A stretch of 64,000 nt of DNA from Branchiostoma belcheri. Taxonomy: Eukaryota > Chordata > Leptocardii > Amphioxiformes > Branchiostomatidae. The translations under genes and the position numbers were made by a program. Positions 48,601-59,714 of the stretch are shown here, piece by piece. Position 1 is the first letter of the stretch. Every line of letters begins with the position of its first letter. The notes beneath the pieces were generated by a model, which worked only from the letters and a program-made list of their open reading frames with translations, searched no databases and was not told where the DNA came from. The DNA lies in contig NW_017803379.1 in the NCBI RefSeq assembly GCF_001625305.1, positions 3,284,506-3,348,505 on the forward strand. Reading direction: 5' to 3'.

Positions 48601-51600
48601 ACCAACCCACTAACAAACCGACCGACCGACCAACCAAACAACCAACCAAACAACTTGCAACCAACTATACAGCACTATGCAAATTAGCTATATAGCGACA
48701 TACAGTAATATGGTGTTTCAACATGGTCGCACGTGCAAATACAATAAAGTACATCTCAAAGCTCTCACGGTGGGGGCCAAAGTGCTGGATATGAGCCAAC
48801 CCTTTTTCAAAACAGCATTTAGCCTGGCAAACAAGTCTTCAATGGATTTTATGGGTTGAATATATTACCCTGGTGGTGACAGTAATGTAAAGCCATATAA
48901 CAGTCGAATATCAGCCAGTGAAAACAGAAACACCTGTCAAAACGTTTTCTTGTCGTTTTGAGAATCCCTCTTGGTGGCTGCAGAAGGAACCTTGTAGTAT
49001 CGGTTCTTCCACAGGCAGACGTCCCTACCGGGAATATATATCACCAGGAGAAACTATATTGCATTATATGAAACGAGAGACGGGCTGGGATCGTACATCT
49101 CCCTGTCCTCAGAGGTGACCCAGGGGGATTGGAGAAAGACGGACGCCCCTCAAGTAACCTGCTGCTTGTCATGTATCTTCTTCAGTCGGATTAGATGGTG
49201 TCCTGTGCGTAATTGCCCTTCGAGCGTCCTCCTTGGGGAGGCTTAGCCACAAGTAGGCGTATCGATCTAGCCTGGGTGTCAGACTGTTGCGAGGGGCAGT
49301 ATATATAGGCTAGCTCGTCGGCTCCAGGGACAGCCTGTCCCCAAGGAAAGTTTACCATCCCCTCGGTTAGACCCTGAGGTGCGAGAGATAAATTAGAACC
49401 TGGGAGTCAACTCTGAGATCGGGGCTTCCGGCTTCCCCTGGCCGAGGGAGTATCGTGTCGCGCCAGGCTATATCGATCCTCCCCTTGCTGCATATTGAAA
49501 ACCACACACACTCCCCCACGGTTGGCAGGCAGGACGTCACTATAATACGCGCGCCGGGAACACTGAGGAGTAGTCGCGGTGTGACAATGGCCTGCGGTCG
49601 TGCCGGGGACACGTTCGTGATCAAGATTCCAGAGGAGGAGCGGCTGACGGGCCCGGGGGAAGACGTAGAACCAGACGACAGCCTGGAGTCTCCCCTGGGG
49701 AGGAAGCTCCGGGAGTACCGGCTGCTGGTCGGCGTGGTGGCGTTCCTGTTAGTGGTGGACGTTATCTCCATCTCGGTACCGCTGGTGGTCAACACGAGGG
49801 GGGAAAGGTGAGCCACTGTATGCCGTACTGTGTGGATGTCATTCGAAACGTCCGGAAGTAATCTCCGTAGGTTTATCCAATAATATCTAGTAGAGTTTGA
49901 ATTATCTATGAGTATTATACGTTGTAATCGAGCTGGATTAATTGAGGACAGTCATTAGTGGCCTATGCTCCTCATAAGACCAAGGTGTGTTGAGCCGGTA
50001 TAACCACCCTTCAAGCAGCTGGTTTGCCACTGCTTATGCAAACGACCTGTCACACACCTTGGCTTGTCTTTACACGTCTAACTCTTCGGCGCCCCTTTAA
50101 CTACCTGACGAAGAAAACTCTGCTGAGTTTGCTTATTGATTCTACAAGACTTGTAGAATACGACTGGGATTGACAACATGGAGACTACACTCTTGGTTGT
50201 TTCTGGCTCCATTTTGGGTTGCACATATATCTACAAGCTTGTTTCTCATTGTTCACACCACCAACAAAGTATGGACCTGGGTGTTAAATATTTCTTCCCT
50301 CAGCAATTTTATCGGGAAAGGGACGCAGTTGCTTGATTTTCCTCTTGTCATTTATTTTGTGTTCGTCAAATTCAATCTCTAACTCATGTGCAATGCTGGA
50401 TTCCCCCTATCCCACTCTAAAATGCTGGATTTTCCATTACGGGATGTTTGTGAAGGATATGTATGTAACCATGTGTGTGCCATTGTAGGGGTCGTTACAA
50501 TACGTTTACACCCGCAGAATTGCACTTAACGCGGCGTGTCTGTGAGCTAGACCATTACGTTTTCGTTTTCGGGCTATCGGTGTAGCCCGTAATGATAATC
50601 CCGTCCTACTGCACTAAGCCATCAGGCCGTAGAGTCCAAATTCAACCGACCCGGCGAAGCAAAACATGTAGTTCGCTTCATGTGCATACGTCGATTTTAA
50701 TGCATTCATCAATACATGAAGCCTAATAGAGTCTCTTTAGCCTCTTCTTCCCTATTACGAATTCCAACCTTACATCCGACATTTTGTACGGTGGTCAGCA
50801 CTTCCAGGTTTAATCGATTCTCGTATGTGACGTGCCAATTAACTCATCGTAATTCTTAGTCACTAAATACGTCCGTCTTTTGTCTTCGTTTACTAACTAC
50901 TAGTAAATAAATGTGCTAGTCTCAGTGCTAAACATAATAAATATTAATTAGCATAGTCTACTAAAATTCTTTTTGTTAATTCTTTACACTTCATAAATTT
51001 GTAAACTTGTAATTGACATTTTCAGACAAATTCACATTGCTAATGAGCTTAGACAAACCTTCGATCCTAAAACATGCCTGTTCTTACCTTTTCACCATCA
51101 CAGAGAACCGAAGAGAAGTCGAATTTACTGAATACACTATAATGCCAGTGCTAACTTGATCATGTGTATCTTCTATACAAGCTACATGTATTCCTTTGTT
51201 GTGACCCGTACTTAACCCAGTGGGTATGTACGTACAATAAAGGTCTTCATTCATACAAATGCAATGTTTTATTTCTAGTAGCAGCTGATCCATCGCAGTC
51301 GGACATTGTTTTCAATATAAAAGAAGACGCCGGTTCGTGGTTCAATATAACCTCGGTTATTGAACTTTACTTAATCATTCCAATATTGTCTAATTCCGAT
51401 TGATGTTGGGCCCTCACTGACAGTAATATTAGATGTACCAAGGAGGTTCAATTCCTGGTTGTACGTTGCAAACAATACCTATATATTGCGTGCCAACTGA
51501 TTAGCTATTATCCTGCTTGAACCTCGCTTTTCGTCGGCTCCTAGCCTCCTTCGCAGTCTTGTTGGGCGTCGGCGTTATTTTTTCTCTGAGCGACGCGAGT

Positions 51601-54600
51601 AATATGCGGCCGCGAGGGACGATTTGCTGCCGAGGGAGTTTTTGCCACGGAGAGAAGGTTTCGTGGACTAACTAGGGAGCCGGACAAAGAGCTTGCCCAA
51701 ACCAGAATGACGCGTACTCTGTACTAGTCTATAGCCATCTGAAGACTAACATTTTCATAACTTGCTTCATAACTTGTAGTTGAAAGGTCGGAAAACGTAT
51801 ATCTTATCACTCAAGACAGGCTTAAAGGGGCTATAAGCATTCACAAAACTTTGAAATGTTTCTGAAAGTAAAGACGTATTTGTGCCGTGTCTGTCTTTCT
51901 AACGTATCTAGCTGCTGATATGTGCAATTCTCAGCATGTCTCTCTCCGTTTGGCGTCACCAGGGCACACTGAAGTAAACCTAGTTACCGAGACATAAGTC
52001 GATTCCCCGACTCCCTTCCTGCAGGCGAATGTCGTTATGTCTGGGTTAATAAATGGTACTTGAGGGAGCAGGTGGTCCTGAGATGTTGTGGCAACGGTGA
52101 GGGGGTTGATCTTAATGTTTCAGCTATCTTAGCTGTCTCAAAAGTACGAAAACGCTGACCAGGTCATAAATATCGATACATCTGTGCCAGTGTTAGAGCC
52201 AATTCAACTTTACACTTTGAGCCTTTAATATTCACTTGAAATGAATTTTATTAACCTAATACTCGATGTAATTATAACGTAGCGCACGTACCGCTAAATT
52301 GGCCAGAAATAGCCTATCTGTAAGCCCGAATGAGTTAGGGTTAGGATCAGGCACGGTTCTGGATAGTCTACGCGTATCCAAGAACACAGATTTGCCTCAG
52401 GCACGGTTCTGGATACGCGTGGACTATCCAGAATCATGCCTGAGCGTGGTTTTGGATAAAAGACGGTTCTGGACGGGCCCTCCATTCAGCAAGGGGCGCT
52501 AACGTATGATGAATAACTGGCTTAACGAGAAACACTTACAATGATACTCGGTTCAGCAGCATTTGATTTGCGATCTATTTTAAGCCATATGCTGACGTAG
52601 ATAGACTATAGGTACACACAGAAATGAGAACATATGGATATAAATCTATGATAAGAGTGCTCTTTAAATATAGAAACTGTAAAAACATGTATGATATATT
52701 CTAAAGGGCGCATTTGTCATGTGCATCGCCCGTATCACTAAGGTAAACTTGGAATGGAAGAGAACCACTTTGGAGTGAGTCACTGGCGCGCATTTATGAT
52801 TTCTTCTTTTATGTATTTCATGCTATTTCTTCACGTTTGAGTGCATTTCTGGTAAAGAAGCATGTCTATCTGTCTTTCCAAATACTAGTATGTGTCTTTC
52901 TGATATGCCAGGAAAACACCATACCATTTCATTTCATTTATTGGTGATGCAACAGTGCATGACAATGGTAGCCAGACTGGTAGCGACTACCACTGATACA
53001 TGCAGCATGATATTAAATACAATTCATTACAATATTTGGGACAATAACATTTTACGTGTACGTGTATATATCGAATATTAGGGTAAATAGCACCGGCGAA
53101 ATATCTTTATCCTGAATATCAGCAGTCTTTTCATGCAGCACTCAGCGAATACGCTGACAGTTAGCTTTCTCAATTGAGGGAAGTAGGCGACAGTTTTACG
53201 CTTTTCCTTCCAAACGGCTGTATGGGGACTCCGTCTTAATCAAATCTTCAAGTTGTCTTCGATTCATTTATATCGACGTTGCAGGTGGCACCCCGGCACT
53301 TTAGTTAAGGTTCTAACGACCCACGGGAAAAATAAAATAACTTTCCCGCCAAACCACGTCGTCGATTCGGAGCCTTATTGGCGTTTCGCAGTCTGCAAGA
53401 TCGTTCACATTGAAGGTGATATATTGACAGAAAGTAGAGGAACCAATTTCTGAAAGAGGCGTGGAGATGTGATTTCGTTCAACCCATCTTACCGAAAAGG
53501 TTTGATCTTGATATTTTGATAGAGGGGGTCCTTCTGCATAACAGACTATGTTTTTTTCTCAAATTGTAGTATCACGCTCCTGGTAGCGCCAATTAAAGAT
53601 GTATTGTGCATTGGGCTCAGATCTAAGCATATATGATCATGTATATTTTCAAGGGCAACTGGACAAAATTTAAACATCAATATTTTTCCTGAAAATTGAT
53701 ACACTGGTACAAATTTTGGCATTTTCCAGATTGCAAAAATGTCATTTGTTATATCTGTCACCGTTCAGGCGTAAAAGGACTTTGTGATAAGCGGCAAGAA
53801 TCGATAGACGGACGGCCTTATCTCCAGCAGATATCGGTAGATAAGACCGTGGTGGTTTTCTCCCTCGACCCCGGATTACGCCTAGAGGGACCGCATGGCA
53901 GGCTGCAGGGGCCGGTGGCGAGCGTTCGCTTAGTTTGACAGTTGATGATGAATTTCAGATCATTTGGGTGTAATACCAGGCCTCCAGAGCCCCAAAATGT
54001 ACGTTTTTTGTTGGTCTGAAAATGGCAAAACAAGAATTTCTAAAAGCCCCAAGAAAATGGATCGACCACAGGTCAAGAATTAGAAGTAGCGAGCGTTCGT
54101 TTTAGTTTAGCAGTTCTGCAAATCAATCAACATTCCGGCTCCGGGAGATTTTTCGACAGATGACAAAATCGATAGTTTACTCACTCGCCAATTAATCACC
54201 ACTTGAGACGAATTCCCTGTGCTGCATTTTTAAAGGTCGCGGCTGTTGAAGCCGACTGTGAAATGATAATACAGACGCTTTGGCGAGACCATTAAGGCTA
54301 GTGTGGGTGCGGAAATATAGGACATCTGCGCCAGTAAAAAAAGGGCGATTAATAAACTCATATATAGCCATAAACTTTACAGAGAAAAGATAGCTTATTA
54401 AATGTCAATGTAAAGTATTGAAAAAAATTGGTTTAGATCTCTGCAGTGCTGAACGGCCATTGGGGAAAATACTAGTATAAGTGATATAATATGAGGACTA
54501 TAACTATTACTCAAGCAGTGTACACAAACCCGTGAAGTCAATCGACCCCAGCATATCCGGAAGTTGGCTTCTTTATGGACCATTCCATTCATTATTTACA

Positions 54601-57600
54601 GGTGACCTAAAAGTTTTGCACAAAGAAAAAAGTACAGTTTGGGAACATTTCGACAAAGATGCCGTTGAAAAAATGTATGAGTAGAACAGGTGTTGTAATC
54701 TGAGCTAGGAAGGAAAAATTGGCCGAGATAGGACGGTTTGTTGACAAACTTCGCTACTCACCCGGAACTATTGAATGGTTCATTCCACAGCTGAATGAAA
54801 CAGTTACGTTTAGTGTCTCCCCAGCTATTAAACTCACGAAAAGAAGGATAGAGTGTAACAGCCGGGTTCAAGCGCCACAACTGGTCAGTCTAGTGGGTCC
54901 GGGCCTTTAAGCCTTGCGGTTAGTGTGTTGGGTTCGTGAGCTGGCGGCCCGAGGTTCGAATCCCGGGAGCCAGGAGACTGTACTACTCGCCCCTTTGTGT
55001 TTAAATTAAAGAGCATTTCTGTGTTTTGTCTGCCCTCACAGGATGGAGCCGTACCTGAACTTCAGCATCACCACCACCTGGAACAGCACACCGATCGCAC
55101 AGCCCCTCAACTTCAGCCTGGAGTCGGGGGAGAGGCCGGGGAGCACCCCCACTGACCCGCCCGTACCGGGGCTCACGGTATGTATACATCACTCTTACCA
55201 TTGGATGGTGGGGTGGAAATAGCCTCTACCAGGCTTCAGATTGGCGTGAAAGAGTAGAAATTGTCCAAATAGACAGATTGCCAGAGCTAAAAACTATACT
55301 CCTTTAGCGAACCAACTTCCCTGCCGTTTAACTATCTGTCCACTTGGCCAATTTCTACTCTTGCCAGCAACCGCTGAAGCCTGGTAGAGGCTACAGCCCC
55401 GCCCACCTCCAAAAAAGTAGAAACAACACCACTAACAGAAATTGCCATCCTGTCATTGGTTAAACTGCTTGTTGTGCTGGACAACTGTACTTGAACCTTG
55501 CTTGAAGAAAAACAAGATCATTATGTTTTAAACTTTTATATCTTAGACAGTAAACAATAGCCAACCACCTGTTATCAAAAATACAGGTGGTTGACTACTA
55601 TGCAGTTCCCATCTGGACCAAAAAAAAGATACTAGTAAAACAGACGTTTTCAACTGAGGTGAAGCATGAAACAAGTCATGTTTTTCTCCACCTGCTGTAG
55701 GTTAACATGGATCTGCCGTTCTACGGAGTGGACCCTGCACCAGCTGGCCCTCCAGGACAGCCTTTCGACCAACTGTGGAACTACGAAGGTAGACCCTGAA
55801 ACACTACTCTGTTAGCACATCAGCAGAACGTAATGCACCTGCGCGAAACCCATAATGTATTGTGCATAGCTTCATAGCAGACGTGCAATGTCCAAAATGC
55901 TGATGCAACATGGAAATTCAGGTCCGTGCTGGTGCGCTACATTTAATGTGCTTGCTGTGTCTCACTTTTGATCCTCCCCTTTAATAGAACTCTTTCGGTC
56001 AGTGTGACCACCCTCCAGCATATTAACCCACCAGCAAGGTTGCAAATGCACTAAAAGTACTCTTATCTCCAGTGCCAGCTCCTATAACCTCACACCAAGT
56101 CATGCACACATGCTGACAGGGACCATCTGATTCATCGATTGTATGGACTAGAATCACTTGAGTTGTATAGCTCAGTCCTAGTTAGTTCCCTTAGTTCTAT
56201 CTGGGTGACCCATTTAATGAAAGATATGTATGGCCTAGTCTCTAATGAGACATACTTCATTCAGAAAACATTTTACGCTGTTTGTATCATTTAGCACATG
56301 ACATCCGTTTATCATACCTACCCCAAGTATTTGATATGAGGTTGTTAAGGTAAATTGATTGATGAAGAAGCAAAAAGCACTCTCCGTGGAAGATAATTAG
56401 GTCGTATTATTGTTTAATAAGAAGTCTGCTTTCCTTCACATTCTGACCTATTTTCCAACAATGGCCCTTAGTTATACACTAGATGCTGGTAAAATGGGAA
56501 AATTACTGCCTAATAATTGACTAAGAGAAAAATTTGACTGGGACAGCAAAACTAAATGTTATTATGATAAGTGACTGTTGTACAGTCTCCATCCCCCCAT
56601 AGTTACATTTTGTAATACCCTTCACTATAAATTGATTTTTTTCTCTTTTAGTGTTTGAGATTTTCTTTCTTGGACCAGAAGATCGGTACCTAGAGGTGGA
56701 ATTTGGGCCGTAAGTATGGATTATCATAGTATGGATTAGCATAGGGCACTGTCTTTAAATTGATTTATGTATTTCTTTGACTGTGCTTGACTGAATGCTC
56801 TGGGTGATAAATTGAAGAAACTTCAGGCTTGCCATAACTACATGACCATAGTGCTTCAACTGGATTCAAAGACAAAGTTCAGAATAAAATAGTAGAAGAT
56901 GCTAAACCTCTACATGGTACATTTTTAAAAAGAACCAACACAGATGTATTGATTCTCATGAAGTGAATTATTTATATCTTCAGATATGGACACCATCTAG
57001 TCCTCCGTCTGCAGGGATCCAGGCAGCTGATCGAGGTAAGTTAGAACTTACAAGTACTCTGATACTTTATTTGAGCAAATGACTGTAGGATTCATATCAA
57101 ATCTTGTATGGAAGCTAACAAGATGTTAAAATGCTTTTTCAGACAAAACTTCCCCTGCAGTACACCGCCCGGAGAACAGGTAGCCGCTGGACGGGCCAGG
57201 CCTTCATCCCGTGGGACTACATCCCGCCACAGCTGGGGTGGATGAACGCCTACGGGATCCACAACACGTCCAACAGCGAGCGGCGCTACCTTGCCCTGTA
57301 CCCCGTCCCCAGGGAGGACCTGGCTGCATCCGGAGAGCCAGACTTGTAAGTCGTTTTGTGCTTAGCATGAAAGTTCATGTTGTTTTCTTGGTACACAATG
57401 TTAGCATTGCCAACCAGTGTTCTAGCCAGCTTCTGTCTTTCCTGCATTTCATTTGACCAAATTTTTGGAAATGTTGCTTGTTGAATGGGGGGCAATGGGG
57501 TGTGCAAAGTATGACCCAACAATTCCACTACCAGCAGAGTCAAAACCTCAACCTTTTAGTTGGTGTTCCAAAACCATTACATGAAGCCTCCGGTGTTGGG

Positions 57601-58482
57601 GAAAGTGTGGGAATGTGTCGTGCTAGATGAGAAAAAAAACATGTTCAATGACCGCCTGACAAGCATCTCTAAAAGGCCTCAACATCAAACCTGACTGAAG
57701 AGATGCTTGCCTAAAAGCTGCAAAAGTGGTGCAGAGTGACCCTGACATTCATACATCTGGGAGTAAAAGAGATAGATAGAGATGAAGCATGCACTTGTCA
57801 AACATGTAGGGGCTTTTAGTGCCATGTTCACGAGTGCTGCAAGTTCTCACGTGGGCCCTAGAGATGTCCTGGTGAGGATAGAGCTCAGCAAGATACTTCT
57901 GGGCCCATCATAAGTCAGACACGTTTTAATCCTGTCTTGGTATTTTTAACAACAAGTACATAACCAACATGCTACAAATACATTTTGCCCATGTGACATG
58001 CCACCTAGCAAGGCTTGAAGTACTTTTGATATATTTATATTATCATATTTTCATATTACCATGCCTGACTATTTTTAGCCTGCAAAATTACGTCGTTACA
58101 TATTTTTTGTGCAATATGAAAAATAGCTCTAATCTCTGCTTTGAGTTTTGAGCATCTGAAGAATGTCATAAATACCTCCAATTTGTTCAAGTGCATGTAA
58201 CATTAGTAATATCAATATATTGAATTCTGCAATTTTCTTTCCAGTCACAGGCTTGGCTACTTCAAACCCCTCAATGTCAGTGTGCTGTATCCTGCCGGCT
58301 GGAAGCAACCGTTACCGGAGAGGTGGGCAACAAACAGAGTACCGGCACCTTTGCAGGAAACACCAGTACAGGAAACACCTGTTCAGGAAACACCTGTCCA
58401 AGAAACACCTGTGCAGGAAACACCTGTCCAAACACCTGAACAAGAAACAGCTGATCAGGAATCACCAGTGGAACAAACATGA
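41277..58482 (+). CDS. C4orf33-like: Membrane-anchored UPF0462 (C4orf33) homolog with three alternative first exons
   Basis: Shared exons 55042-55177, 55701-55788, 56652-56709, 56984-57035, 57143-57345 and 58245-58482 encode the whole UPF0462 domain: [80 protein letters not shown] and [13 protein letters not shown]. These match the human C4orf33 order throughout. Three possible first exons, A (41277-42643), B (45934-46118) and C (49587-49807), all end in phase 2 and give totals of 2142, 960 and 996 nt, each divisible by 3. Each encodes a cytosolic tail, basic residues, then one helix of 21-23 hydrophobic residues, so a type II topology with the domain outside or in the lumen is predicted. N-x-S/T sites (NFS, NST, NFS, NTS, NVS) fit that. 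Human C4orf33 is about 199 aa with no membrane segment. Isoform use is inferred from phase, without transcripts. Confidence 0.87.
42712..42731. other. Assembly gap (20 N) next to a (GT)n tract
   Basis: Short N run following gtgtgtgtgtg, so the assembler probably stopped at the microsatellite. Confidence 0.98.
42733..42860. repeat. Dispersed palindromic repeat (caggcacggttct family)
   Basis: Contains caggcacggttctagacatg and, inverted, caagaaccgtgcctg. A related, more complete copy is at 52345-52480. A possible coding role is excluded by the palindromic structure. Confidence 0.6.
42861..45496. other. Intron/upstream space without recognised genes
   Basis: Apart from a degenerate retrotransposon tail at about 43848-43920 (shared with 6605-6727) I see no coding exon or RNA gene. 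The 157-codon minus frame at 43274-43747 has no family features or splice context. Confidence 0.4.
45497..45677. repeat. Palindromic MITE-like repeat, copy 4
   Basis: tagcctctaccaagcttcag ... agccactttcaacgccttgtagaggcta. The arms share agagcagaaattggccaaat and gacagatgataacatgcca. It ends about 100 bp before the CArG box of the exon B promoter. Confidence 0.88.
45776..45860 (+). promoter_or_regulatory. Candidate promoter of first exon B: CArG box, GC/KLF-like box, TATA box
   Basis: CCATATTTGG at 45776-45785 is a perfect SRF CArG box (CC(A/T)6GG). A gggcgtggcc box follows at about 45804, and TATAAA at 45855-45860 lies 79 bp before the exon B ATG. Order and spacing fit a TATA promoter starting at about 45885. 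Motif evidence only. Confidence 0.45.
45934..46118 (+). CDS. C4orf33-like: Alternative first exon B: short tail plus transmembrane helix
   Basis: Starts [18 protein letters not shown], then a basic stretch FRGKSQTRN and helix residues 31-53 ([20 protein letters not shown] ...), ending PESQDS + CG at donor tctcg|gtacgt. Phase 2, the same as exons A and C; the split codon completes as Arg in all three. Confidence 0.75.
46291..46490. repeat. 200-bp palindromic repeat with a perfect 21-bp hairpin
   Basis: Arms 46361-46381 (gtcagacgtttcaagtagca t) and 46409-46429 are exact reverse complements with a 27-bp loop. The outer ends (atccaggtaatgagatacac and gtaacagttttcttgtgca) recur at 20781-20862 and 63611-63690. 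Confidence 0.75.
47735..48255. repeat. Pair of about 100-bp direct repeats, and a 21-bp tandem duplication
   Basis: ttattagagggtgaaaca ... cttcatcttgcaga ... ctgacgtt ... at about 47738-47840 recurs at about 48158-48255. Between them the unit ccatgaccagacgtctgtca occurs twice in a row at about 47900-47942. No gene is recognised between 46491 and 49586. Confidence 0.55.
48555..48655. repeat. (CCAA)n microsatellite
   Basis: About 13 uninterrupted ccaa units from 48555, then decayed units (ccgaccga, ccaaacaa) to about 48655. Confidence 0.95.
49531..49546 (+). promoter_or_regulatory. Candidate promoter elements of first exon C
   Basis: ggacgtcac (one mismatch from a CRE) directly precedes tataata, about 45 bp before the exon C ATG. 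A second TATA-like tatatatag at about 49301 is an alternative. Motif evidence only. Confidence 0.25.
49587..49807 (+). CDS. C4orf33-like: Alternative first exon C: acidic tail plus transmembrane helix
   Basis: Starts [20 protein letters not shown], continues acidic, then RKLREYR and helix residues 46-68 ([20 protein letters not shown] ...), ending NTRGE + AG at donor aaag|gtgagc, phase 2. An Asp lies in the middle of the helix, which is unusual for a plain anchor and could serve pairing with another membrane protein. Confidence 0.78.
52345..52480. repeat. Dispersed palindromic repeat (caggcacggttctgg family), fuller copy
   Basis: caggcacggttctggata appears twice in direct orientation and once as tatccagaatcatgcctga, with tacgcgta/acgcgtgga between. 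Relative at 42733-42860. Confidence 0.65.
54903..54976 (+). tRNA. tRNA-like sequence (tRNA-derived SINE or tRNA pseudogene)
   Basis: Contains an exact B box, ggttcgaatcc (54953-54963), and an A-box-like aagccttgcggttagtg about 35 bp before it, as in Pol III promoters. The T-stem pairing is imperfect and no convincing acceptor stem is seen, so a functional tRNA is unlikely. It lies about 70 bp before the acceptor of the first shared UPF0462 exon. Confidence 0.4.
55042..55177 (+). CDS. C4orf33-like: UPF0462 shared exon 2 (domain start, three N-glycosylation sequons)
   Basis: Acceptor gccctcacag. The first base completes the Arg codon begun by exon A, B or C. It encodes [20 protein letters not shown], then [13 protein letters not shown] and a Pro/Thr linker, donor acg|gtatgt. 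NFS, NST and NFS are possible glycosylation sites. Confidence 0.82.
55220..55393. repeat. Palindromic MITE-like repeat, copy 5
   Basis: tagcctctaccaggcttcag ... ctgaagcctggtagaggcta with the agagtagaaattg and atagacagatt blocks and their complements. It sits 42 bp after a coding exon, inside the intron. Confidence 0.9.
55701..57345 (+). CDS. C4orf33-like: UPF0462 shared exons 3-6 (core of the domain)
   Basis: Exons 55701-55788 ([20 protein letters not shown] ... LWNYE), 56652-56709 ([19 protein letters not shown]), 56984-57035 ([18 protein letters not shown]) and 57143-57345 ([20 protein letters not shown] ... EPD). All junctions are canonical and phases run 0, 1, 2, 0, 2. L-W-x-Y-E-(V)-x-E-x-F-F and Y-L-E-V-E-x-x-P-x-G resemble the core of DOMON-like/CBM9-type beta-sandwich domains, so carbohydrate or ligand binding is possible. 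That link is inference from motif form. Confidence 0.88.
58245..58482 (+). CDS. C4orf33-like: UPF0462 last exon with a pentapeptide repeat tail
   Basis: Acceptor ctttccag. [20 protein letters not shown] and KQPLPERW finish the domain, then about six [10 protein letters not shown]-like 15-bp units (58345-58440) lead to a stop at 58480-58482. The tail is absent from the vertebrate protein as far as I know. Confidence 0.85.
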
Positions 58483-59714
58483 TTCACTTCTCTGTAAGAG
58501 ATTGTTTTCTTTCTTGTTCAATGCTTAATGACGTTGGCTACTCTTTATGATGATTTTGAAGGTGAATAGCAGAGATAGACAAGTGTCAAAGGAGGGCACA
58601 CCTTGGTAAGAGGTACAGTGACAGTGCTAAGATGACACTTTCTGTTGCTTTGCTTGTTTGGCATGGTATGGGTCCTATTGAAAAACAAACTTCAAAAGTT
58701 ATATCAAATAGGTCTCTCTCAATTGAGTGGTTATTGTCAGATTCTTAAAGTTTTTACAGTTTGACAACTTACGACGTTTATTATAACACTGGAAAAAAGC
58801 TGTCAGCTAAAATACTTTAGCAGAATTTTAGTTAAAAGCAAGTATTGTAATATTGCAAGCTAGTGTTTTATTTCAACTTATATGTCATGTTTTGAGTTGA
58901 AGTGAGTAGGTCTAGAATTTCTCTTCATCCTCAGCAAAAGTGCAATCATGAAAGTTAATGTTAGACAGCAACTTCTAGTTCTAATCTTTTACAACAATGA
59001 GAACATTTGGATGTTTGATTCACCATGTGTCAATGTAATGTATGATCATTTATCTCCATCATGTCATGTTGTATACACTATAAAAAACAAGAATGCAATA
59101 CAGGCAGTTTGGTAGTGCCAAATTATGTGTGATTACGTAATAGTATGTATTTCATACAATGACATGTGTAATGTAAGATTTTCATAAGTACTTGTAGTGG
59201 TTTTGTTCTAGAAGTTGAACGTTAACCAGTGAAAATTCTATCATGTTTTTTTGATGGTAAGTAAGGCTTAATCATTTGATGTTTTGACCAAATTACTATA
59301 TTTAGGGCAATGCATTACTGTTTTGAATATGGAATTTTTTGGAGTGTGCTGCTGTAATTAGAGTGAGTACAGTAAGAGTGATCTACTGTAAGGCATAGAA
59401 TGTCTATAACTCTGTTTTTATAAAATAGACATACAGCATCAAGACAAAAGCTTTGCAAAATATCACTTATGGTATAACATTAGCATATCTTAAGGTATCA
59501 GCTATTTCCCTTGCAGTCTACTATGGGCGATTTGAATTTGCATAGATGTGGCTTTTTCAATTATGTTATGTGGTGTATAGATCCAACTTCTAATATACCC
59601 AAGAAAGGCGTTTAGATATAGTTTGTTTTTAAACATGTGTGATGTTTTAATGCTATTGCTGTTGCTGATATTACCTTTCAACTGTACTTCCATATCATTT
59701 CCTTTGTGATGCTA

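Larger units (their letters stand above)
49808..55041. other. Large intron before the shared UPF0462 exons
   Basis: 5.2 kb without recognised exons. It holds the palindromic repeat at 52345-52480 and the tRNA-like sequence at 54903-54976. A partly repeated phrase gcgagcgttcg ... ttagttt is seen at about 53917 and 54090. Otherwise nothing. Confidence 0.5.
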
